This document shows, piece after piece, positions 1-10,500 of a stretch of DNA of 12,497 bases. Location: positions 1 to 12,497 of the forward strand of contig JAOXYB010044637.1 of NCBI GenBank assembly GCA_028565635.1. Reading direction: 5' to 3'. The notes beneath the pieces were generated by a model, which saw nothing but the letters and a program-made list of their open reading frames with translations, was not told the origin of the DNA and searched no databases. Within the stretch, counting starts at the first letter, position 1; every line of letters starts with the position of its first letter. The DNA comes from Phoronis ovalis. Its lineage: Eukaryota > Phoronida > Phoronidae. The translations under genes and the position numbers were made by a program.

Positions 1-73
1 TCCGATACTAAGAACAGAACCTTATTTAATAAACTGGCGAAGTTGTGCATAGGAACTCTTCCCAGATCTCTAG
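1..73 (+). mobile_element. Probable upstream continuation of the non-LTR remnant
   Basis: This stretch abuts the readable retrotransposon frame (a TAG at 71-73 directly precedes YLGIL) and has the same base composition. I cannot read a confident protein match in it, so assignment to the element rests on adjacency. The 5' end of the insertion lies outside the window. Confidence 0.45.
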
Positions 74-1336
74 TACTTGGGAATCCTGCAGTCATACGGA
101 AACCATGAACAGGAAGTCAAACAAAAGGAAACATCTGAGTATAAGAAAAGAGTGCGACAAGCACTAAAAAGCTAGTTGATAGCTAAAAACAAAACCATAG
201 CAATTAACACCTATGTCTTGCCCATAATAAGATACACAGCAGCTGTGATAGACTGGCCAATAGAAAATCAAGTGAAATTAGACGTAAACAAGAAAGCTGT
301 TTACAATGCATTCAATCCAAAGTTAAGTACTAATAGGCTATACACTGTAAAAAAGGGAGGGAGAGGTCTGAACAGCATAGAGACGATCATACGCAGCAAA
401 AAAGAAAGCATTAGAAAATATGTTCAAATAATGGCTAACAAAGATCTGCTGATTGCCGAATACCACAATATACAAGAATCACATTGTGAAGACAAAACAG
501 CACAAATCTAAGAAAAAAGACAGGAAAAAGCACTACACGGTAGATTCCACCAACAGATCTCAGAAGTTGCTGACCTGCCAAAGACCAATCAATGGCTAGA
601 AAAAAAAACAATCTACGTGATAACACTAATAATAGCAGCTTAAGAACAAGCACTAAAAACGAGAGCAATAGAAACTAAGATATACCACACTAGGCAAGAT
701 CCCTAGGCAGATAATGCAATGAACATGATGAAACAATTCAACACATCATCAGTGGATCCAAACAACTCGCAGGTACAGCTTACATAGAGGACACAACCAA
801 GTAGTAGGGATAATTTACAGAAACATCTGCAAGGAATACACACTGGAAAAGCCAAAGAACTGGTGGGAAACACCAGCCAAGGTAGCTGAGAATGAACAAA
901 CTAAACTACTCTGGGATTTCCACATCCAAATGGACAAGCAAGTCACGGCCAATCAATCTGACATACTAATCATTGACAAATACAAGAAAACAACCTTCAT
1001 AGGTATAGCAATCCTGAATGATAGCAACATCAAGAAGAAAGAACAGGAAAAGATAGAAAAATACCAACCACTAAGGGAAGAACTGAGCAGGATATGGAAA
1101 ATAGATACAAAAGTTATCCCTGGGCCAGTAGTCGTGGGTGCACGCGCCAACACAGTGGCTCAATAAATTACCGGGACAGCAAGACAGTACTACCATACAG
1201 AAGAGCGCACTGCTAGTACAGCCAAAATTCTACGCAGAACCCTCAAATCCCAGGACTTCGGTAAAAAATTCCGAGACTGAGGAAACTTGACATCCTACCA
1301 CCCGTCAAAGACGTGGTGAGATTAAAGTTTTTATAA
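74..1336 (+). pseudogene. Degenerate 3' part of a non-LTR retrotransposon ORF (RT C-terminus, zinc knuckle, restriction-like endonuclease)
   Basis: Pieces of one protein can be read in order through three frames. Positions 74-706 (frame 2) give YLGILQSYGNHEQEVKQKE, AINTYVLPIIRYTAAVIDW and RLYTVKKGGRGLNSIE, typical of the region after the reverse transcriptase core. In-frame stops lie at 173, 509 and 641. Positions 715-786 (frame 1) give CNEHDETIQHIISGSKQLAG, a knuckle whose expected last Cys is Ser. Positions 795-1166 (frame 0) give WDFHIQMDKQVTANQSDILI, GIAILNDSNIKKKEQEKIEK and VIPGPVVVG, resembling the endonuclease of R2/R4-like elements. Here the usual PD is SD and the following Asp is Gly. 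Further shifts follow at about 1153 (QWLNKLPG, QKSALL), 1219 (TAKILRRTL) and 1283 (LDILPPVKDVV), ending at TAA 1334-1336. It is an old, inactive copy antisense to the MAM gene. The clade (R4/Rex6-like) is a recollection-based inference. Confidence 0.8.
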
Positions 1337-1429
1337 CCTCAATGCATCTTGACTAATATTTTAACAAAGTATATTGCTAAAATTGCCATTTATTCTCACA
1401 ATATACATGGTTATAACCATACTGTTTAC

Positions 1430-1520
1430 CTTTTGTCTGGCATACTCCATTTGACACCTTGATGTCATCTAGAGCAATATCACCCCGGAAACCATTGCCA
1501 ACAACAGCCTCAAATACAAT
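1430..1520 (-). CDS. Exon 17 (last visible): MAM6, segment C
   Basis: The 91-nt exon starts in phase 0 after TTGCAG and ends in phase 1 before GTAAAC. It encodes [19 protein letters not shown], then [11 protein letters not shown], closing MAM6 with the fourth cysteine. There is no stop, so the gene continues to the left beyond the window. Its next intron contains the non-LTR remnant at 74-1336. Confidence 0.9.
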
Positions 1521-4500
1521 CTGCAATACGTTAGAATAATATTCATTAGCCAAGTAAATCTGTGAAAACATAATTTCTGAGTATTAACAAAAAATTGAGT
1601 GCAAAAATATACTCAAAACGTAAGTGATTTGTTGCAATATAGTTCAGCTATTATTAACCGCTTCATTAGTTAACTTAATAACTTTACAAAAAGGTTCTTG
1701 CAGCTAATCATGGTGAACTTGCCTACTTAAAACATACAGACTTTGTTTTTAAATACTCAGGCATTTTGAGATGGGCTAGATCCTTTACAGAGATTCATGT
1801 AGTCTGAAATATTTCCACCAAATCAAGAATTCTAGATGGTATATTGTTAGATCACTTTCGGTGTGTATTCTTGTAAAAAAAAAACAGTCCTAAACATGCA
1901 AGTCATGTATTGTACTTTTACAGTGAAACCTATACAGCAAAAATTGAACTGAATCAGGATTTTTAAGTTGTGTAAAGCTTTACGCTATGTTTTGCTTATC
2001 ATTACAGACTCAATAGTATATAACCCAGACATGCCCCTCTTAACTGAGATCTGACTTTACCTGATAGTTAGGATTGGTTGGTGAAATATCAACTTGAGCA
2101 TAATTCCATTGATTTCCTTGAGTGCCTTGTTTGGTCCATATTGGAAGACCAGTACTGCTACTACTTTGCAGTTTGGCAAAAACGCTCAACTTGTCAACGT
2201 GTGTACCATACATATGATACCAGAAATTTAAGCAACGAGGGAGGATATCGGTAACGGGCGAACTAACAAGGAAAGCATTATCATTGGCTGTCCTTGGATT
2301 AGACGCTTCAATGTACACATACCAGCCCTGGTCTGAAACAGGCAACTTAAATACTTTATTCAATTTGGAATGAACTGGACCATCATGAATTGCAATTAAA
2401 AAGTATCAACATAAATTTGATCAGGACAGGACCTTAAACAAACGTGATATCATGGTACATTTGATCAGACAAATAATAAATGGTTAAGATGTTGTTCTAA
2501 ATGGTGTAAAAGACACAGCATCTTAGGAATTACTACAAAAAGTAAACAAAATTACAATCATATCTGTTCTGCAGAGAACACAGAAAATTGATGTTGTCAG
2601 AAAAAAAAAGAAATTCCTTCCAAAAATCCCTACAAATCACTTAAATTGAAAGTGATCCACTAACAATATATGAACCAATACAAAATTTCTTTACAAAAAA
2701 CTTTAAAATTCCATACGAGGACTGGGTAATGGGAAATTCCAGAATAGCATACCTGTTCCTGTAGTGTGGTCAGATACAGGTCCTGTCAATCTACTGCCTG
2801 TTGGGCCTTGGGCTCTTATCCAATCAAATTTATCATTTGACGGCTGAGTCCAAGTACATATTCCTAATTCAAAATCACAATCAAGTGATGTTGGTGCTAA
2901 AAGATAAAAATAGTAAATTCTAGCTGTTAAACATTTATAATATCCCTATAATTGAACTTTATACATGTTTCCATATTGTTTACAGTGGCACACATTTTCC
3001 ATGACATAAGGATCAACAGTCGCTTTAATTTGAAAACTGTGTGCAAGTCACTTTTCTATTAAAACAAATTAAAGTAAAAATGCGTTCTTGGATATTTTTA
3101 TAACAATTAACTGAGAAGCTAATTCATTATGATGTAGAATTTACTAGAACCTACTATATGTAGGTCCAGGAGATGTTGTTGAGCCTGTAGGAATGGTAGT
3201 GGAAGATGTCTGAGATCCTGGTACGGCTTTAGAAGGTTGTGCTACAACACAAATTAGTAAAACAAGTAGTTTCACAAGTATTTATATAATTATGATTAGT
3301 TTAGAAGGAAAAAAAGCAGAATTCACTATAATTTTTAAACGTTGAGAAAAGAGTTTATAGTTAATTACATACTCATTAAAGAAGAAACTAATGTTTGGGC
3401 TATTTATAAAAAAGAGAACAAATATTTATATATTTTGATCATATAAATTAGGTAAATTTATAGCAATTTTTAATCAATGTTTCTTGTTTATTGAAAAATA
3501 TTTACAACACTTACTTGCACATTTTGTAACAGTAAACACTACATCATCAATAGCAATGTCACCATTATAATTGGTACCTCTGATTCCTTCAACCACAATC
3601 TGAAAAATGATGATTTATCTCATTAGAGTTATGTATTTTAAACAGTAATTTATGACACTTAGTTTAAATCTTTTACTTGAAATACTGCCAAAATTATCCC
3701 AAGTTTTTTGTAAAGAGATTTATGAATCACTGTTCATTCCTGACCATTCAGTTTGTCCAGAAATCAAGGTTGCCTAACTGTATATGACACAACTATCTTT
3801 TAAATATTGTTAAAAAAATACTGTACTATAGTAAAAGTTTCTTAAATCAGACAATTTTTTATTAAAATTATATTAAGTAATTGCAGTATTAACAGTTTTG
3901 TACAAACCTTGTATATTTGTCCTTTGCTATCAATAGAAAATTGCCCATTATACCACTGATCACCTTGATCTCCACTAAGAGTCCACAGTAACTGGTCTTG
4001 AACTGGTGAGGATAGTGGCTTTGGACGTATGTAGACATTCATACTGCCAATTCCATCACCACTCATATGATACCAGAAACTCATGCATTTTGTTGATGTA
4101 GCATCAAACCACTGACTTTCAAGTGCCGCTTTGTCACCAGCAACACGAGGTGCGCTTGTTTCAATAAACATATAATGACCTAAAATGACATAGATTTAGA
4201 ACATATTTATTAATAGTTCCATAAATGGTAATTTGAATTAGCTATAATTTCAATATATAGCTTTAGAAAATTTCGTGCTACTTTCCAAAATTAGAGGAGA
4301 ATACTGTAAAATACATATGAGGCTTATGAATATTTTATCAGACAGTCATGTAGAATCACAAAATTTTAGAACCAAAAATTTAGATTAAAATGTTAATTAT
4401 TTTGGTCATTGCTAAATAGAAGTGGCAATGTAAATTCAGAACAAGTAACAATAATAATTTAAAGGTAAAATTTAATACATAACATTCAGTCCAACATTTA

Positions 4501-7500
4501 ATTGAGATACACCACACTTACCAAGACCACTCTGAAGGGTATGATCATAACCCGGTCCAGTAAAACGACTGTCTGTTGCACCCTGACCAATCAGCCAATC
4601 GTAATCATCTCCACTCTGTGTATTGGTCCATGTGCACAATCCATTTTCAAAGTCACAGTCTCCTAAAGCATTTTTTTACCATTTACAGTAATAAAATTTG
4701 CTTACATAAACCAGCTCCGAACATTTGCAAAAATACTAATTATTTCGTAAAATAAAGTACAAAAAATATATTGTTAGCAGTAATCATTAATACATTTCAC
4801 AGAATGTTTGTATCAGTTTATATCGTACATTTATACCCTACCTGGTATAGAGCATCCCCTAGGCAATATTTTGACATCATCAACAGCCAAATCTCCACGG
4901 AAACCTGATCCAACAACTCCCTCAAACAAAACTGTAAAATCCTGTGATATGGTTAAAGGAACTTGTGCCAATAACCATTTATTTGCCTGGTTTCCTGTTT
5001 TTTTCCACAGAGCTTTGACTACTTTACTGCTTGCATCACCTTGGTAGACATTGAGAACTCCAATATTTCGTCCATACATGTGATACCAGAATTCCACGCA
5101 TTTGCCAGTATTTGCCTTATAAACTGGACTGTTTAACTGCGCTTTGTCACCTGCCTTTTTTGGATTGCTGGCTTCGATGTATACGTAATGGCCTTACAAA
5201 TGGAAAGAAACATGATCAAAAAAGTATTTTGCATATTTCTAGAAATAACCTTGATACTGTAACCGGCCGTATATGTCGGTCTGGGTTGCGGACACCGTGA
5301 AGTATTAAAAACAAAGGCAGCGAATAATTCCATTTAGTTACTCACGACTTTATTCGTAGAACTCAAAAACCAAACTCTCTTTATGCGTTCAGAACACAGT
5401 ATTTATAGCCTCTGAGTGAGCTACGTAAACACGACGTATCGGGATGACGTTTCTATCACTAGGTAACGATATACGTCAGTAAATAACTAATAAGGATATA
5501 CGTCATGCTCATGCCGCTCACACAGAAAACGGCTAATGCAATATAATACAGAGTACAATATAAATAGATCTCAGAATTAAAAGAGCATGGTAAAAGCTCC
5601 ACTTCTACAATACTATGGTTCTTATAATATAAAGAAAATAGTTCTGATTTTATTTTTTACTTATTGCTAAAAAAAACAACCACAACTGTGGCTAAATAAA
5701 TAAATCAAGTAAATTTAAAAGATTAAAACAAAGCTGTTTGTAAATTAAAAGAATTAATTATGATATTTAATATTTAAAAAAGAAAGTTAAAAAACAAGCA
5801 AGACACTCTTAAACTAATACTTTGATAAATTAAAAGTTAATATTATCTTCATTAGAAATAATTGTGCACAGTTGTTTCTGATGAATACAAGATTATAGTA
5901 TCGAAACATAAGTTTAGGAGTATTTTTCTTGTTATTTTTACTAGCTGATCTTCTATTGATCCACTCCACGTCTTCTGCTTCCTGGATTATTTTCATCTTT
6001 TTAATTAATGCATTTCAATGTACAGTTAAGTACATCTTTCTAACACAATAACTCATATAATTACATGTTCATCTTTTTTAAATTAGTGTATTTGTTTTGT
6101 TAGTTAATGGTATCCTAAATTACATAAGTTACTGTTATAACTGCCGTACCTGCATCTGTGCCATATGTATGATCATTGGGTGGTCCAGTACCCACACTAC
6201 CAGTTTTACCAGTTTTCCATGTCCAGTCAAATTGGTCATTTTTATCCTGTGTGAAACCACATAGTTTCTGGTCCTCAAAGTCACAGGCAACAGCTAAAAT
6301 GACAGTTTTAATGCCTCATTAATGAAAGCTGCAAATTTCGACATCAAACAATGTCAAAGTTATAATAAGTAGAAGTAAAGCAAAGTAAGTGAACTGTATT
6401 AACACAGGCAGCAATAGTCTCTAGTAATAGTATTAACACAGGCAGTAATAGTCTCTAGTAATAGTATTAACACAGGCAGTAATAGTCTCTAGTAATAGTA
6501 GTAACACAGGCAGTAATAGTCTATAGTAATAGTATTAACACAGGCAGTAATAGTCTATAGTAATAGTATTAACACAGGCAGTAATAGTCTCTAGTAAAGG
6601 ATTTGAAGGCTAAAATGGGTGTAATTATGTTTTTTTCTAAGTTTCATTTGAGAAACTGAAAGTTAAACTTACATCCCCTTGATGAACACGCCTGGTTAGG
6701 CGTGACCTTGATATCATCAAGTGAAATGTCACCACGATAACTAGTGCCTCGTACCCCTTCAAACACAATCTAAAATAAACAATTACTTAAAAATGAAATT
6801 CACCAATCCTAAATAAACTTCGTAGCAAAGTTGTTTTGCCTCTGCTGCAAAAATTTCCTTTTCTGTAATCATGGTTTGCTTAACTTATAATACCTTGAAT
6901 GGCGTATTGCTGACCATGTTGACTTCAGCATAAGTCCACTGATCACCTTGTGTTCCAGTTTTGCTCCATATTGCTGAACTAAGCTGGTTGTTTGTCTTTG
7001 AGTATACATTAAGTGTACCAATATGAGTACCGTACATATGATACCAGAACTTGACACAAGTGCCTGCAGTCACTCCAACCAATTGAGATTCAACACGAGC
7101 TGTGTCATTTGGGCGACGGGGGCTAGAAGCTTCGATGAAGAGGTAATAACCAGCAGCTATACAACAATAAAACAAAGTTAACTAATAAATAAACACATTT
7201 TGTGATTTTTTCAAATTCTAATCTTTTACATTGAAAAACAGATGGAAATTATAATTTCATATGACAAACTGAGATTTTATTGCAATATAGTATTGCATAA
7301 AAACTTTTTGTAAATGCCACAATTTTCCAGAACAACTTCCTTGGAACTTTTTTAAATAATTTACTCTGACAAGAAAAGCCTCCCAGAAGGAAAATTTCCA
7401 TCGAATAAATCACTAGGAATCAAATACACTCAGTTATTAGTAGGTTACAACAGCAGTAAATTGAACACCCAAGTTTCTGTTTCCACATTTCTTTGTAATT

Positions 7501-10500
7501 TCTATACATCACCTGATTGAGTTGTATGATCAAATGATGGCCCTGTTTGTGTTGTACCAGTACTTCCCTGAGTCCTTGTCCAGTCAAAAACATCATCAGT
7601 TGCCTGTGTCCATGTACACAGATCTTGTTCAAAATTGCAGTTATAGGATGAAGGAACTGGGTAATAAGAATTAAATTGAAATTAATCACGATTTCAGTTA
7701 TTTACCAAATCATATGGCTACATGTCTGTGTAAGACGCAGTTTTGGACAAATTTTATAACAGAATAAATGTATTGCAACTAATACACCACAGACATGCTG
7801 GTGATCATGTACAACACAAACTACTTAAAACAAACACTTACTACTATAACAAAAACACCACTGGAACAGTAACTGTTATATTAATCGACTAGTAATAATT
7901 GTATATTTATAAAAAGAAATAAAATATGTTAACTAGGATACAGCTGTTTTGTTAAAGAAGGTATTCTCGTCCATTATGTAAGTAGTCAATTTTAATTAAT
8001 TTATCATTATCAGAATCAGCATTGAAGTGTACACACAAATCTAATTACCAATTTGAAAATAAAATTGGACAGTGGTTAATTGGCATATAGTTTATAAAAT
8101 CCTAATAGATTTCTCTACTTACCTGAGGTAGTACTGGGCAAACTTTTTACAGTTGTAGCATTTGGTGACACAGTAGTTGGTGGCAGAGTTGGTTTACTAT
8201 AAGGATCAGCTTCCAGTGGTAAAGCTAAAATGTTACAATTGTTTACTATAAGGATCAGCTCCCAGTGGTAAAGCTAAAAATGTTACAATTGTTTATTATA
8301 AGGATTAGCTCCCAGTGGTAAAGCTAAAAATGTTACAATTGTTTACTATAAGGATTAGCTCCCAGTGGTAAAGCTAAAAATGTTACAATTGTTTATTATA
8401 AGGATTAGCTCCCAGTGGTAAAGCTAAAAATGTTACAATTGTTTACTATAAGGATTAGCTCCCATTGGTAAAGCTAAAAATGTCACCCATGTCCAATACC
8501 TACCCTGTTTTGCAGTTTCTACAAACTGTAAACTTATATAGCTTACAAATGGATGCCAGTGGAAGAAATTAAAGCTTAGAATATATACTAAAGGAAAATC
8601 CAGAACAGTTAAATTTTTAAAAAGCTCAAAGTATGTAAATTATTCAATAAACTCCAATGTCAAATTCTGTCTCACATATTTCATTTATGGGTTATTCTTC
8701 TCTTTGCACTAGTTATATAAATCTGGTACTTGTTAGATTATATTACATCTGTAATTGATATCCCATCAACACTTAATTGGAGTCATAATTTAAATTGATA
8801 TAAAGCTATTACAAATAGGTTGATTGGTTTATATGCAAACTATCTAGCAAATTACTTGCTGAACAGCTTTTAATAATAAATTTATTTAGGTTTTATGTCT
8901 TGTGTCTTCAAAATTATCAGCTTGTTTGTGACTGTGTAATATTGCATATGACAGGTATCATAATTTTTAATATAACTACTGTAAGACTGACATATATTAT
9001 ATACTGTAGACTTATCATAATATTTGCTTTACATCCATTTAATCTAGATCAATGAGATGCGAAGGGGTGCTATTATGTTTGGAGGCTCCTCCCTCAAATT
9101 AAATTGTGTTACCTTATGCAACCTTTCTGGGTAACTATTTAAAATTGCTAAAATAAATAAAATAATTCAATTCTTTTACATGTAGGACCTAAATTAAGCA
9201 CAGTACATACTTGCACAGTCGCCATCTTGAAACGAGATGTCATCAATGGCAATGTCACTTCTCCAACCAGTACCACGTTCTGCTTCAAAAATTACCTGTA
9301 ATGTGATAAGATTACACTCTTTTACTAAACAAATATGAAAATATCCCTATTACAGCTAACGAAAGAATACCATTACAATTGTATGTAATACTAGTAACTG
9401 TATGGCTAACGTTACACTGGAGTTGCAGGAAAAGCGAATATGTAATAGTCTGTATAGTAAGCCATTTTTTCACAAGCAGTAAGGTAACAAAAGTAATCTG
9501 AGTCATTGTTACCTAATAAATACCAAAACCCACCATAACGATATTTTTTTGCCAGCTGAAATTCAAGAATTTGGAAGAAATGTTAATATTACACGAGGTA
9601 GGTAGAGAATATTGTTCCCCAAAATGTATCCATCTTTCATACCTTAAGATTAATTTTTGCGTAGTTAAATGGAAAGATAGAAAGATGTACTATATTAAAA
9701 TAAAATTAATAAATATGCAATGTATTTTGAATTACTAGAAATAGGTCATGTGACCCAATTTTGGGTTAAAAAGTTAAATTTTAATATTAAGTCATACTAC
9801 ATGTTGAACCTTTGCTTCATTTTTACATAATTAGCAACAAAAACTGTGTCTCAAATTTTTTTGATCAAAAGATAATAATTTTATATTTAAGGAAAAAATT
9901 AACAAAATTGAGTCAACAAAACTTTGAAAATTTATATTTTATTTATGCAAAGCAAAATTTCCAAAATCTGAGGTATTGCTTTGTAGCTATATATATCTAT
10001 GTAACAATTATTTGTGCGAGGTTTATGTAGGTTGAAGAGCTCTTGACTCATATTCCTTTGACGATTTTACCCAAAATGGCAACTGTACAGATCACAGGAC
10101 CTACTCAGAAAATTAATTACAGGTTTAAAAAGTTCTATACTTTCAAAATATCATTTAATTAGCAAAAAATTAACTTTAAGTATAAAGCATGAATAAATTG
10201 TGCTGAATAATATTCACCACCTTCAAGAGTGTTCTGATGTCACTCTGGTGCACCCTCTGTTACAATGGAAAACATAGATTATCGAAAATTTTACCTTGCC
10301 AATAAAAAATGCACTATGATGGTGATATAGTTTTGAAAAACAGTTATTACTAGCAAGTGAGAACAACTTTAACTGGAATTCACTTACATAATAGGGATTA
10401 ATTGCAGCTACAGCTAATCGTCCAGCTTGCCATTTATCCCCTTTATTTCCAGTCAATTGCCAGTATAAAGATGTGGCATTAGTTGTTGAATCCATAGTGC

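Larger units (their letters stand above)
5258..5557 (-). mobile_element. Candidate solo LTR in intron 9
   Basis: On the minus strand the block starts TGTACTC and ends GGTTACA, giving TGTA...TACA ends over 300 bp. It has a TATA box in GGCTATAAATACTG, an AATAAAG signal about 46 bp downstream, and roughly 90 bp after that, in the order expected of U3-R-U5. No internal coding region adjoins it, so a solo LTR (or a fragment) fits best. I could not find a clean target-site duplication (left flank TATAT, right flank GTATC in minus sense), so the ends are provisional. It is in the same orientation as the MAM gene. Confidence 0.45.
5193..6149 (-). other. Intron 9 (between exons 9 and 10)
   Basis: 957 bp with a GTACGG donor and TGTAAG acceptor. 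Its 3' part carries the candidate solo LTR at 5258-5557, whose CpG-rich stretches stand out from the AT-rich rest. Between 5560 and 6149 I see only AT-rich sequence. Confidence 0.85.

Noticed and set aside
4808-5047. 79-codon open frame on the plus strand
   Set aside because: Antisense shadow of exon 10, which has strong MAM motifs on the minus strand.
5133-5333. 66-codon open frame on the minus strand
   Set aside because: Runs across part of exon 10 in the wrong frame and into the LTR-like block. The MAM frame over the same bases is clearly the coding one.
5814-5996. 60-codon open frame on the minus strand
   Set aside because: Intronic, AT-rich, no recognisable motif or splice context.
6396-6597. 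CRISPR-like repeat array
   Set aside because: Units are contiguous with no unique spacers, and the setting is an intron of an animal gene, so this is a minisatellite.
8225-8483. Extra real exons formed by the repeat copies
   Set aside because: Each copy leads to TAA after CAA TTG, and the only GT nearby (TTGTAAC) would end in phase 2, which fits no neighbouring exon. They are treated as decoys rather than exons.
9812-10030. 72-codon open frame on the plus strand
   Set aside because: AT-rich low-complexity translation (many I, Y, F, N, K), no domain, lies inside intron 3 of the opposite-strand gene.
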